Shown here piece by piece: positions 16,167 through 25,761 of a DNA stretch of 64,000 nt. The translations under genes and the position numbers were made by a program. This DNA comes from Streptomyces sp. NBC_00663. GTDB lineage: Bacteria; Actinomycetota; Actinomycetes; Streptomycetales; Streptomycetaceae. The notes under the pieces are model-generated. The model was not told the origin of the DNA, made no database searches, and was given only the letters and a program-made list of their open reading frames with translations. The stretch covers positions 6,014,001 to 6,078,000 of the forward strand of contig NZ_CP109027.1 of the NCBI RefSeq assembly GCF_036226885.1. The letters are read 5' to 3'. The first letter of the stretch is position 1. The number at the start of each line of letters is the position of its first letter.

Positions 16167-19100
16167 GTACGGCTCCAGAGGTGCTCGAACTGGGTGAAGG
16201 CGAGCTGGGTGTCGAAGTTGGCGATGTTGTCGCTGACGTTGAGGATCAGGCAGGTGTCCTTGCCGCCGTTTCGTGGCCCGCGCAACCCTCGACCGATCAT
16301 CTGCTGGTACACGTTGGTGCTGTAGACCGGCCTGGCCACGACCACGGCACGAGTGGCCGGCGCGTCGAATCCCTGGGTGAGCACACCGTAGTTGGTGAGC
16401 ACGCGAATGCGTCCGTTTCGGAACTTCTCGATGCGTGTACGGCGATCCTGTGGACTCGTCGTGGAGTCCACCGCGGCGGACGGGACACCGCTGTCGTTCA
16501 GCATGGCCGCCAGGTACTTGGCGTGGTCGACGGAGGTGGCGAACAACAACGTCGGCCAGTCACGCGGCAGTTCGGCCACCGAATCCACGATGCGGCGGCT
16601 GCGCGTGTGGTCGTCTGCGAGCCGCTGCTCGGCGGCGCGGGAGAGCATCGCCATACGGTCGGCGTGGGTCTTCTCCTCCTGTGTCAGCTCGATCCGGCCC
16701 CCCTCCAGGGTGCGGTGCTCGACCTGGGCGAGCATGCCCCAGTCCTGGAGGTCGCGGTACGGGTCGCCCGACGGGAAGACGCCCTGGTCGAGCCGCCTGT
16801 TGCCGAACCGGTTGACCAGACGGCGGGTCTCGTCCTCGTTGGTGTTGCGGAACGGGGTGGCGGTGAGGCCCAGCAGATGCCGACCGGTCTCGTACTGGGT
16901 GAGTCCCAACTGGCTCAGGATCTCGGTGTACCGCTTGGAGATCGCGGTGTGCGCCTCGTCCACGATCACCAGCGCGGCCCGCCGCAGCCAGGCGTACTGG
17001 TCGATGCCCAGGCACCGTTCCAGCTTGGCGTCGGTGGCGACCACCAGGTGGGGATGCTCGACGACGTCTCCGACCTCGTTGCTGCTCCAGAGCCTGCTGA
17101 TGGCGAGGGGGCGCTCAGCGCCGACCTTGTTCCAGACGAACTTCCAGCTCTGCACCGCCTGTTCGCACAGTTCCTCGGTCTGCGCGATCCACAGCACCGG
17201 GCCCTTGAGATCACCGATCCGCTTGACCCAGCGGATCACGGCCTCGGCGGTGACCCGGGTCTTGCCCGCGCCGGTGGGCAGGGACAGCATGCCGCGTTGG
17301 GGAGCGAGCCGATCGAGCATGGTGGAGATGTTCCGGACCAGGTCCTCCTGGTAGCCATGGAGGCTCGGGAAGTCCCGCGGGCCCTCTACGGTCTCGACCG
17401 GCGGCGGGGACGGAGTCCTCGAACCGGCGAACGCAACGGGCAGCCTCAGGTCCGAGACGAAGGCGATCGCGGCCGAAGACCCCGTGTACGAGACAGGCGC
17501 GTTGGGGAAGCGGGCCTGGATGTCCCGGGCGTGCTGCTGGAGTACGCCGTCGCCGTGCGCGTTGAACGCCATCTGCGCGATCCGACGCCCCGACGGCTCC
17601 ACACCGTCGGCCGTCTGCAACTCGGCTTCCATCAGTCCTTCGGGGAGCCCGGCCCGGAGAGCGTCGGCACCGATAAGCAACTCGACCTTGGCCACCACGT
17701 CCTCGGCCTCGCGCACCGCCTGCTGGGCCGCCCTCAGCGCGCTGTCGCGGGCCATGCGGTCCTGGTGCTCCAGCACGGCGCGGCAGCCGGCCGCGCCGAG
17801 CCCGAGGCCGAGCTCACGGTCGATCAGCCGCAGCATCGGCTCGGGCTCCAGAGGCACCCGGACCTTCACCGTGCCGTCCTGGCGCACAGCCTCCAGGGGG
17901 GAGGCGTGCGTGCCGTTGGGCGTGCGTGTGACCTCCTCCAGCTCGGTGCACCGCTGCACCGTGCTGTTCCGGTTGCCGCTGTTCAGACGCTGACGCAGGG
18001 CGGGGAACAGCTCGACCAGAGGTACGGGGTCGCCCTCCGGCACCTCACGGGTCTCCCGGCTGATCACGTCGGTGTAGCGGAGCATGCCCCACTTCTCGAC
18101 CATCAGCTCGGCGTCGCCGGCGGTCGGCACGAGCAGCGCCGGGAGCTGTTCGGTGCGGAGCGCTCGGTACTCGGCGGCGCCGACGGCCAGGGTGATCTGG
18201 TCGTCGGGACGGGTGCCCCACGTGTCGCCGATCCGACAGCGGGTCAGGGAGTCCTCGGGGAAGTCTGCGCCGAAGCGCGTCAGCATCACGTAGGTGGCAC
18301 CGACGAAGGAGTCGTCCTCGCTGCGGGAGACCTCGTCGAGGAGCGCGTCCCAGCGGCCGGCGGGAACCTCGTCGACGGTGGTCGGGAGCCGCAGCTTGCG
18401 GGCCTTCTCGGGCGAGAGGTCCGCGACGGGCAACACGTCGCGGTAGGAGGCGAGTTGGGGGCCGACTGCTTCCCGGAGCGGCTTGATCCCCTGGGACGTG
18501 GCGACCGTGCCGTACTTCCGCAGCATCCAGCGGATCGGCGACTCGACCGCCTGCCGGGTACTGGTCTGGGCCCCGACCTGGCGGGTCCAGTTGTCCACCA
18601 CGGCCTCGTCCGGAAGTGCCTTCAGGAAGGCGGCGCGGGACTTCTCGGAGAGGGCGCGGAAGAGGTGCAGCGGGCCACCGATCGCGGCACCCTCGATCTT
18701 CATCCGGCTCAGCGAGGGACGGGGGGCACGACTGTCCAGAGTGCGGAGGTAGGAGGCGTGGACGGCTTCTCGGTACTCCTCGAACCAGGGTTCGTCAGAG
18801 CTGGGCCGCACGCCGGAGGCTGGCTGTTCCCGCAGACCGACCTGGGCGAAGAAGGGCGTGTCGTCGGAGTGGAACCGCATGTCGACGGCGACGCTCGGGT
18901 CGCGCTCAGCATCGACGACGGCACCCGGCAGCATGCAGTCCTCGACCGGCCGGAACCTGCCGTCGGCGGTCCGCACCCGCAGTGTGCAGCGCGGCGCAGG
19001 CACCCGTTCCAGGACCCTGTGCGCCAGCCTGCGGACACCGGCCTGACGGAACAGCTCCCAGAACCGCTCCCAGTCCGATTGGCTGTAGTGGTCGAAGCCC

Positions 19101-20935
19101 TGATCGAGAACGCTGTCGAACCGGCCCTCGACGTCGGCCTCCCGGATGCCCAGGACGTCGAGCGCGTGCGCCAGGGAGGGGTCGTGGGCGAGCGCGTCGA
19201 CCACGTACACCAGGGACTCGCGCAGTCCGCCCTGGTCGGTGCGGCGGTACACCTTGCCGTGTACGGGGGCCACGAGGCCGTGTTCCTCGGTGAGGACGAT
19301 GTGGGCCTTGCGAGCCTCCGCGACGAACGGGGAACGGATCTCGACCATGTCGGCGAGGATGCGGATCGCCGTCGCTGAGGCGTCGGCGGTGCCGCTTGCG
19401 ACGAGGGCCTCCAACCAGTCGCGGACGTCCGCTCGTTCGTGCTTGGCCGCGCCGAGGATGTGCACGACCTTGCCGGAGCGCAGCGAATCCGCTTCGGCGC
19501 TCGGGTGTAGCCAGTCGGACGGGCGGTCCGGGCACTCGTGCCACCAACGGAGCCAACGAATCAGGGACTTCGACTCGGCCTTCGGGTCCTTGGGGCGCGG
19601 GTGCACCCGCAGCTCGGTCGGCGTGCGCAGCACGCCGTTCTGGTCGGGGAGTGAGGGATGGACAGCGGCGCGCTTCCAGATCTCGTCCGTCAGGAACTCG
19701 TCCGCCCAACTGATCGCCTCCTTGACGCGGCCGGGCAGCAGCGGGAGGTGGGCGGCCGGGTCCTCGACGGGTGCCAAGGCCGGGAGCGAGTCGACGACCA
19801 ACTGCGCGGCGGCCCGGATCATCTCCTGGTTGAACGGGGAGGAGTCCAGGAGGTTCTGCCGGTCCTCGTTCGTCTTCCAGGCACCGTTGAGGATGCCGCT
19901 CAGCGACATCTCGTACTTGGTCGGGAAGAAGGACCAGAACTTGCCGCGACCGCGGGACCGGGAGCTGACATGGAGACCGCTCTCCGAGTCCTTCTCCAGG
20001 GCGGGGACGGCCCAGGCGAGGTCGAGGGAGAGCCGGTCGTGGAGTTCACCTGCGTCCGCTCGTGCGGCCGGGCCGGGCTCGTGGCTGGCCCTGAAGACCC
20101 GCCACCGTTCCGTGGCGACGGCCTTCCCGGTCCGTTCCTCGACCACGGTACGCACATCGCCGGCCTGTTTGGTGGTCAGAGTCCGACGGGCCACGGGCCG
20201 GGGCCGGCGGTCCTCCAGTACGACCTTGGCGACGTGCGGCGAGAAGAGCTGGAAGCCGACCGGGAACTCCTCGCGGGGCTCGCCGTGATCCTTGCCCCGA
20301 CCACCGTGCATGTCCCGGCCCAGCCGGACGTCGGCCTTCGGGAGCAGAGGCAGACGGACCACGGTCGTCGCCCAGGCCAGCAACTCGTCGAGGACGGGGT
20401 CGGCCGCACACTCGGTCTCCACGTCGAGAGGGCGGGCCATCCGCAGGACGGGCGCGTCGAAGTCCGGGCCGTAGCGTGCCGTCACCCCGGGCACGGCCTT
20501 GATCTGCGCATACGACCAGGCACGGTCGAATCCGAAACTCCCGGTGCGGCTGAAGAATTCCGGGGCGTCGGTCACGACGAGGACGGATTTCACGCCCACC
20601 CCGAATCGCCCTATCTGGCCTCCGCGCTTCTTGGACATGCTCATCCGGAGAATTGTCTCGGCGCCTTCCGGGGTCACCGGAGTTCCTTCGTTCGCGCAGT
20701 ACAGATGCGTTTCGGTGAGGACGGCGTGCACCCGGCCTCCTGGTTCGTCGGCGATCTCGTCGGCGGCGTTCTGGACGAGTTCGAAAAGCTGGCGGTCTCC
20801 GTATCCGCCCTGAGTGATGCGGCGCTCGCCATTTGCGTGCTCGGCCACGAGGCCGGGGTCCACGGCATATGTCTGCAGGACGCGGGAGGACTGTTCGAGA
20901 ACGGTTTGGATCACCGGAGAGGACGAAGACGACAC
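16163..20935 (-). CDS. Giant GHKL-ATPase / SF2 helicase fusion (sacsin-like N-terminus)
   Basis: 1590 aa. The N-terminus is a GHKL ATPase: QLFELVQNAADE near residue 50 (N box) and a G2-like GRFGVGVKSV near 113, preceded by ILRMSMSKKRGGQ, the arrangement seen in sacsin-type Hsp90-like domains. Some 900 residues without a motif I recognise follow. The C-terminus is an SF2 helicase: LPTGAGKTRVTAEAV near 1222, VIVDEAHT near 1325, LLGLTATPFRNT, and YQQMIGRGLRGPRNGG. The protein thus combines an ATP-gated clamp-like module with a translocase. Start: GTG 20935 with AGGAG 10 bp upstream; the 67 codons above it are Arg/Pro-rich and not protein-like. First gene of the four-gene operon. Confidence 0.85.
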   Translation of the reverse strand: MSSSSSPVIQTVLEQSSRVLQTYAVDPGLVAEHANGERRITQGGYGDRQLFELVQNAADEIADEPGGRVHAVLTETHLYCANEGTPVTPEGAETILRMSMSKKRGGQIGRFGVGVKSVLVVTDAPEFFSRTGSFGFDRAWSYAQIKAVPGVTARYGPDFDAPVLRMARPLDVETECAADPVLDELLAWATTVVRLPLLPKADVRLGRDMHGGRGKDHGEPREEFPVGFQLFSPHVAKVVLEDRRPRPVARRTLTTKQAGDVRTVVEERTGKAVATERWRVFRASHEPGPAARADAGELHDRLSLDLAWAVPALEKDSESGLHVSSRSRGRGKFWSFFPTKYEMSLSGILNGAWKTNEDRQNLLDSSPFNQEMIRAAAQLVVDSLPALAPVEDPAAHLPLLPGRVKEAISWADEFLTDEIWKRAAVHPSLPDQNGVLRTPTELRVHPRPKDPKAESKSLIRWLRWWHECPDRPSDWLHPSAEADSLRSGKVVHILGAAKHERADVRDWLEALVASGTADASATAIRILADMVEIRSPFVAEARKAHIVLTEEHGLVAPVHGKVYRRTDQGGLRESLVYVVDALAHDPSLAHALDVLGIREADVEGRFDSVLDQGFDHYSQSDWERFWELFRQAGVRRLAHRVLERVPAPRCTLRVRTADGRFRPVEDCMLPGAVVDAERDPSVAVDMRFHSDDTPFFAQVGLREQPASGVRPSSDEPWFEEYREAVHASYLRTLDSRAPRPSLSRMKIEGAAIGGPLHLFRALSEKSRAAFLKALPDEAVVDNWTRQVGAQTSTRQAVESPIRWMLRKYGTVATSQGIKPLREAVGPQLASYRDVLPVADLSPEKARKLRLPTTVDEVPAGRWDALLDEVSRSEDDSFVGATYVMLTRFGADFPEDSLTRCRIGDTWGTRPDDQITLAVGAAEYRALRTEQLPALLVPTAGDAELMVEKWGMLRYTDVISRETREVPEGDPVPLVELFPALRQRLNSGNRNSTVQRCTELEEVTRTPNGTHASPLEAVRQDGTVKVRVPLEPEPMLRLIDRELGLGLGAAGCRAVLEHQDRMARDSALRAAQQAVREAEDVVAKVELLIGADALRAGLPEGLMEAELQTADGVEPSGRRIAQMAFNAHGDGVLQQHARDIQARFPNAPVSYTGSSAAIAFVSDLRLPVAFAGSRTPSPPPVETVEGPRDFPSLHGYQEDLVRNISTMLDRLAPQRGMLSLPTGAGKTRVTAEAVIRWVKRIGDLKGPVLWIAQTEELCEQAVQSWKFVWNKVGAERPLAISRLWSSNEVGDVVEHPHLVVATDAKLERCLGIDQYAWLRRAALVIVDEAHTAISKRYTEILSQLGLTQYETGRHLLGLTATPFRNTNEDETRRLVNRFGNRRLDQGVFPSGDPYRDLQDWGMLAQVEHRTLEGGRIELTQEEKTHADRMAMLSRAAEQRLADDHTRSRRIVDSVAELPRDWPTLLFATSVDHAKYLAAMLNDSGVPSAAVDSTTSPQDRRTRIEKFRNGRIRVLTNYGVLTQGFDAPATRAVVVARPVYSTNVYQQMIGRGLRGPRNGGKDTCLILNVSDNIANFDTQLAFTQFEHLWSRT

Positions 20936-21695
20936 AGCTTCTGTGCTCCTGGGTATCAAAGGTCCGGACGAAAGCGTGATGGGGCGGGCCGACTGCCGGC
21001 TTCGCGCAAGCCGGCCCGTGTCGCGGGAGCGCCGATGCTCGGGCGTGCCCGGTCTTCGGTCAGGTCGTGGTCCTGGAGAACCCGAGAACCCCCTCCATCT
21101 CGACCTTGCTCCGTGCCGCCTGAACGGCCAACTCAAATGCGATCAAATCCCGTGATGAATGCAAGAAGTCGCAGTCCTGCCCATCCATGAATTGGTTCAC
21201 CCCTGTCACTTCGTGTTTTTGGAATCGCGCAGGGGTGTATTCGGATATGGATACACGGCCCCCGTGGAGCAAATGACAAGGAGCGAATGATCGGTCGAAA
21301 CCGGAAAGAGATTCTTTTCCCGATGGTCACGCTACCGGGTGATTTTCTGATGGCGCCAGTCGTGTCGCGGAAATATTTCTTTAGCGGCGCCCAGGGCTGA
21401 TTTTGGACACACTTCCTCCTCGGCCGCCCGGTCCTCCCTTTCGGGTTTCACGAGCGAGACGGATTCGCCATCCTCAAGCTATCGGCGATAGCCCCGATGC
21501 TCAACCCTGAACTTCCGTTCGGGTGTGGGGAGTTGACCGCTCCACCCTTCGGGAAGATGGGTGAAGCGGGCCACATTAGGACCTTTTGGGCAAGTTGGGC
21601 ATGAGCCTGTAGAGGTGCAGGGCTGCCGGTCCGATCAACTTTTGGTTGACGTGCGCGAGTGTGTCAAATTAGCCTCCTGGCAGCATGCGACGCGC
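20936..21695. other. Divergent control region of the island, relatively AT-rich
   Basis: 760 bp with no convincing gene. It separates the minus-strand helicase operon from the plus-strand HTH-GHKL operon. It holds a perfect 8-bp hairpin (20995-21002 with 21008-21015, loop 5) in the probable leader of the 1590-aa gene, a 13-bp palindrome CTATCGGCGATAG at 21479-21491, and runs of A/T unusual for this genome around 21150-21400. A 70-codon open frame (21060-21272, minus) is possible but has weak codon bias. Promoters of both operons must lie here. Confidence 0.6.
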
Positions 21696-21699
21696 ATGC
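21635..21699 (+). promoter_or_regulatory. Promoter/operator candidate of the HTH-GHKL operon
   Basis: TCAAC (21635-21639) and GTTGA (21645-21649) form an inverted repeat overlapping TTGACG (21646-21651), a good -35 box. An A/T-rich block at 21665-21671 is the only -10-like sequence, with no close consensus match. A second inverted repeat, GCATGC-N5-GCATGC at 21683-21699, runs up to the likely start codon. Since the first gene encodes an HTH protein, autoregulation is plausible. Confidence 0.4.
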
Positions 21700-23879
21700 G
21701 ACTCCTAGGGAAGAACGGGTGGCGCGTGGAGACAGGCGAGGAGTTCGGGCCTTGGTTGGCTCGACAGCTCAAGCTGTCAGGAAAGAACCAGGCCGAACTG
21801 GCCGAGGAGCTAGGACTCACGCGTGCCGCCGTCTCCGCGTGGATCACCGGAAGGTCGACCCCTCGCCCGACCGTCATGATCGACATCGCCAAGGCGCTCG
21901 GCACGGACCTCGGCACGGTGCACACCCGCACCACCGACACCCAGGCCGGCCTCCCGCTCACCTGGTACCACCGCGCCGGTTATCCCGACGGTGGCCGTGA
22001 CCTGGGCAATGCCGCAGCCTTCGCCTTCGACGCGGACGTCCAGGTGCTCGCTCGCGAGACGTGCCAGAACAGCCTCGACGAACGGCTGACGGACAACGGG
22101 CGCCCGGTCCGCGTTCGCTACACGCTGCACGAGCTGACCGGCAAGGCCCTGGACGACTTCCGCGACGCGATCCTCTGGAACGAGCTCTTCCCGCACTACT
22201 CCGCCGTCTCCGAGACAGCCGCCAACCAGAAGGTCGGCCGGGTCGTGGACGCCGGGGTACGCGACATGTACGAGAAGGGTCGCCTGGTCCTGCTGCGGGT
22301 CGACGACTACAACGCCTCCGGGCTCACCGGTGACGACTACGCGGACGGAAAGTTCGCCGCCGTGGTCAGGCGCCAGCTGGAGAGTCTCAAGTCCGGGCGC
22401 GACGCGGGCGGTTCCTACGGCCTGGGCAAGGCGACACTGTGGGCCACCAGTGCCCTCGGGCTCGTACTCATCAACTCCACTTTGTCCCAGCCGCACGAGG
22501 GGCGCACAGAGCGCCGACTCATCGGCCGTCTCGAACTGCCGTGGCGAGAGGTCGACGGCAAGCCGTGGGCAGGGCCCGCCTGGTTCGGGCGCCCCGACCC
22601 CGACTCGCCCGGCGCGGACGTCGCCCGCTCCTGGTGGGCGGATGAGGAGACGGTGGCCCGTCTGCACCTGACACGGGAGAACGACGAACCCGGTACCTCC
22701 TTCCTCATCGTGGGCGCGCACGACGTGGCAAGCCTCGACGAGAAGTCGTCCGACATCGACGACGAGGCCCTCGACGCGGAGGAGGAGGGCACCCGGGACA
22801 CGCGTGACATCCGCAGGATGCACCGGCGTCTGGTCAGGGCGCTGGGCCGGGACTTCTGGGCCGCGATGACCGGTGGAGGGGGCCAACTGCCCCGCCTGGA
22901 GGTCTTCGTGCGTGCCGTGCGCAACGACGGCGAGGTGGTCGTGGCCGAGGAGCAGGTGGATCCGTCCGTCGAGCAACCCTCTCGGAGCCGCGCCCTGCGG
23001 GCGTACTACGAGGGTGCCACCGTGGATCGGCTCACCGAGGCCGGACAGGTGGTGGCACGGAACGTTCCGTTGAAGCTGCCACTGCGCGGCGGCGCTGCGG
23101 GGACCCACGGAACGCACCAAGCGGTACTGCTGGTCACCGAAGCGGACAGCGACGCGGACACACCGAAGAACCAGGTGCACTCACTGCGCGGCAACCGCAT
23201 GACCGTCAAGAAGGCCACGGTTCCGAACTTGCCGCCCGGGACCAACCCCTTCCAAGCTGTTCTCCTGGTGGGGGAGGCGGCCGGTCAGTCCGCCCCCTTC
23301 GCGGACGAGGCCGAGGAGTTCCTGCGGGCCGCGGAACCACCCGAGCACGACCGCTGGGGGCAGACCGAGGAGTTGACCCTGCGCTGGTCGCCCTCCGCGT
23401 ACCGGCGGATCAACATGCTGACCACCGAGGTCAACGCCGCCGTCAAGGAACTCGTCGCACGGCGGAAGCCCGGCGCCCGCGAAGGAAGCGAGGCACTGCG
23501 CAAGGCTTTGACCGTGAAGCCACGGCCCAAGGCCAAGGCGCCCGCCGGACCGGTCGTCCCGGTGCTGGACGGCCTCGACGCGACGATCGGCGACAAGGGG
23601 GAGTGGCGGATCAGCGCCGAGGTGAGCATCCCGAAGGGCGACGAGATCGTCCCGATGGTTCCGGTCGCCCAGCTGGACGTCCGCTCCGGAGGCCGCCCGA
23701 AACTGGACTGGGCGGAACTCGTGGCCGTCGAGGGCTGCGAGGTGGAGAACGGGGTCCTGCGCTTCACCCCCGGTGCTCGGCGAGCGCGCTTCCAGGGATC
23801 CACCGACGTCACGAGCCACCCGGTCAGGACCGCCCTCACGCGTCTCGTCGTCGAACTCCGTGCCGGAAAAGGGGAGTGA
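21696..23879 (+). CDS. HTH-GHKL ATPase fusion protein
   Basis: 727 aa from ATG 21696 (GTG 21726 is an alternative; upstream codons include TTA and are promoter DNA). Residues about 18-75 are an XRE helix-turn-helix (LKLSGKNQAELAEELGLTRAAVSAWITGRSTP). A GHKL ATPase follows: ETCQNSLDE at 121-128 (N box, Glu and Asn present), LRVDDYNASGLTG near 200-212 (G1) and GGSYGLGKATLWA at 238-250 (G2 lid). The rest is a beta-rich region and a C-terminal immunoglobulin-like part, neither named. HTH fused to GHKL suggests a DNA-docked ATP switch, or a regulator controlled by ATP. It is the first of three tightly spaced genes (3-bp gaps). Confidence 0.75.
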   Translation: MRLLGKNGWRVETGEEFGPWLARQLKLSGKNQAELAEELGLTRAAVSAWITGRSTPRPTVMIDIAKALGTDLGTVHTRTTDTQAGLPLTWYHRAGYPDGGRDLGNAAAFAFDADVQVLARETCQNSLDERLTDNGRPVRVRYTLHELTGKALDDFRDAILWNELFPHYSAVSETAANQKVGRVVDAGVRDMYEKGRLVLLRVDDYNASGLTGDDYADGKFAAVVRRQLESLKSGRDAGGSYGLGKATLWATSALGLVLINSTLSQPHEGRTERRLIGRLELPWREVDGKPWAGPAWFGRPDPDSPGADVARSWWADEETVARLHLTRENDEPGTSFLIVGAHDVASLDEKSSDIDDEALDAEEEGTRDTRDIRRMHRRLVRALGRDFWAAMTGGGGQLPRLEVFVRAVRNDGEVVVAEEQVDPSVEQPSRSRALRAYYEGATVDRLTEAGQVVARNVPLKLPLRGGAAGTHGTHQAVLLVTEADSDADTPKNQVHSLRGNRMTVKKATVPNLPPGTNPFQAVLLVGEAAGQSAPFADEAEEFLRAAEPPEHDRWGQTEELTLRWSPSAYRRINMLTTEVNAAVKELVARRKPGAREGSEALRKALTVKPRPKAKAPAGPVVPVLDGLDATIGDKGEWRISAEVSIPKGDEIVPMVPVAQLDVRSGGRPKLDWAELVAVEGCEVENGVLRFTPGARRARFQGSTDVTSHPVRTALTRLVVELRAGKGE

Positions 23880-23882
23880 CGC

Positions 23883-24872
23883 GTGAAGATCTACCCGTAC
23901 AAGCGACTCAACCGGCCGATCACGCTCCGGGTGACCTCGGTCTCCCTCCACCTTCCAGACGGCACCCGCGACCATCTGGAGACCACTGCGTACTCGACCC
24001 AACAGCAGGCCGTGGCGCTCGGCATCGCGGGTCACAGCGACTGGGTGAGTGCCACGATCGGCCTGTCCGCGACGCTGCCGCCCGGGGCGAACGCGTCGGA
24101 CGCGGCCTGGTCCGACCTCTGCGTCCTCGCCGTACTGACGGACGGTGAAACCAACGTTCGTACCTCCGTGGCCCTCACGCGCGACGCGGACGGCGGTCTG
24201 GACTGGTCGGGCTCGCTGAGGGTGCTCCGCGACGACCACTTGGGGCGGGCCTCCCTCGCCGTGCATGCCGTCGGGACCGTCGACGGCGTGGCAGGACGGT
24301 CGATCGCCGAGACCGATCGGAGCTGGATCATCGACACGATGTCCGACGAGCCGGTACGTGGCCTGCAACTGGACGTCCAGAAAGCCTCGTTCAAGCAGAG
24401 CTCCCGGGAGCTGTTGCGTGCCTGCGCCGACGCTCCCTGGATCGTGGACGCCTCGGCCCGCGTCCCCACGGTGTTCGTGAATACGGACGTCGAAGGGGTC
24501 GTCGGCCTGCTGGACAGCAACGGCTCCGGTGTTGACAGCAGGGTGCGTGACCTCCTGGTCGCCCAGATGGCCACCGACGTCTGGACCGCGGTGTTCCACA
24601 GCGCCATCGGCGACCTGGAGGTGGAACCCGGCGGCGGCCCGGTCTTCCCGACCGACTGGCAGGGCGAGGTGTTGCGGGAGATGCTTCCGGACGTCGTCCC
24701 CGGCGTGCACGTCGAGGAGGCGCTGAGGCGGGTGCATCGCCGACGCACGGGGGAATCGGGCTGGGTGGAGCTCCAGACCCGCATCCACTACGCGGCCGTC
24801 CGCCGTACCGATGCCGGCAGGGCCCTCGCCTATGTCATCCGCGGTCTGGAAAAGACGAACCCGGGAGAGTGA
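23883..24872 (+). CDS. Unknown island protein, 329 aa
   Basis: I do not recognise this family. The N-terminal 150 residues are beta-rich (PITLRVTSVSLHLPDG, DWVSATIGLSATLPPG, RTSVALTRDADGG) and look like a beta-sandwich. A mixed half follows with VQKASFKQSSRELLRACADAPWIVD, an acidic VFVNTDVEGVVGLLDSNG and a C-terminal RIHYAAVRRTDAGRAL. No signal, membrane segment or nuclease motif is evident. It begins 3 bp after the HTH-GHKL stop and ends 3 bp before the next start, so the three proteins are probably made in stoichiometric amounts and form a complex. Confidence 0.7.
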   Translation: MKIYPYKRLNRPITLRVTSVSLHLPDGTRDHLETTAYSTQQQAVALGIAGHSDWVSATIGLSATLPPGANASDAAWSDLCVLAVLTDGETNVRTSVALTRDADGGLDWSGSLRVLRDDHLGRASLAVHAVGTVDGVAGRSIAETDRSWIIDTMSDEPVRGLQLDVQKASFKQSSRELLRACADAPWIVDASARVPTVFVNTDVEGVVGLLDSNGSGVDSRVRDLLVAQMATDVWTAVFHSAIGDLEVEPGGGPVFPTDWQGEVLREMLPDVVPGVHVEEALRRVHRRRTGESGWVELQTRIHYAAVRRTDAGRALAYVIRGLEKTNPGE

Positions 24873-24875
24873 GAC

Positions 24876-25754
24876 GTGATCACCGCACCGAACCATGTGC
24901 CAGAGCGCCTAGCGCTGCTCCCCGCCTCAGCCGTCGATCCGTTTCTCACGGAGTCGCTGCTCAAAGGTGAGGAGGTGCACGGCGGCATCGATCTCGCCAA
25001 GGTCGTCGAGGCCCTTCCCGAGGACGACGCCAGGTGGTGGGTCGAACCGATCCGAAGCCTGGTGGAGGACGCGATGTTCGAGTTCCGCGCGGACCGGACC
25101 CGGGCGGACGCGTGGCTCGCGCCGAGGCTCCACGCCACTCTGCGTCTGACGCGACGAGAGGCGGCGGACAAGCGGTTGTGGAACCACCTGGCCATGGCGG
25201 TGGCGCCGGATTACGTCGCATGGCGTCATCTGTCGGAGCCGACCACGAGCAGGCCGGAACGGCGCATCGCGGCGGAGCGCTTCCGGGGCCCCGCGGACCG
25301 GCAGTGCTTCTCGCGCCTGTGGTGGGCGGCTGAGCTGTTCCGGAACGGTCAGGACTACGAGCCGGTCGAGGCCGCGTGCGGAAACCAAGACCTCATTCAC
25401 ACCGTTCTGCGGATGGAGCTGATCGACCACCGCCCCACCGCCCAGGCACTCGTCCGCCTCCTGAAGAGCGGGCAGGTCACTACGGGGCGGGAGATCTTCG
25501 GCCTCAGCGTCGCGATCAACGCGGCCGGTGCGACGCTCGTCTACGACGTCCTCGCACCGGACGAGCACAAGGACCCCACCCGTCTGCGGGACTGGATCGC
25601 CGAGGCCGGATCGGCACAGCCGGTCGGCCGCCACGAACTCCCGCAGGGCCCCGACGAGGAGCCGGTCCCCGAGGAGTCCGTGGCCAGGCTGACCGAGTAC
25701 TTCACGGACCTCTTCGAGACCGCGCCGGTCCGGGGAAGGAAGAGCGTGGACTGA
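24876..25754 (+). CDS. Unknown island protein, 292 aa (possibly DUF6339)
   Basis: A helical, Trp/Arg-rich protein: ERLALLPASAVDPFLTESLL at the N-terminus, then DDARWWVEPIRSLVEDAMFEFRADRT, DKRLWNHLAMAVAPDYVAWRHL and DRQCFSRLWWAAELFRNGQDYE. The repeated LW and YVAWRH segments recall DUF6339 proteins as I remember them, but this was not tested. The C-terminus ends in an acidic helix (ESVARLTEYFTDLFE). No catalytic residues can be named. Last gene of the plus-strand trio; only 7 bp separate its stop from the stop of the convergent methyltransferase gene. Confidence 0.7.
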   Translation: MITAPNHVPERLALLPASAVDPFLTESLLKGEEVHGGIDLAKVVEALPEDDARWWVEPIRSLVEDAMFEFRADRTRADAWLAPRLHATLRLTRREAADKRLWNHLAMAVAPDYVAWRHLSEPTTSRPERRIAAERFRGPADRQCFSRLWWAAELFRNGQDYEPVEAACGNQDLIHTVLRMELIDHRPTAQALVRLLKSGQVTTGREIFGLSVAINAAGATLVYDVLAPDEHKDPTRLRDWIAEAGSAQPVGRHELPQGPDEEPVPEESVARLTEYFTDLFETAPVRGRKSVD

Positions 25755-25761
25755 CCGACGC

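Noticed and set aside
21060..21272. 70-codon minus-strand frame in the divergent region of the island
   Set aside because: Starts with TTG, has third-position GC near 70 percent, well below the neighbours, and no ribosome site; possibly a small gene, but not supported enough to list.
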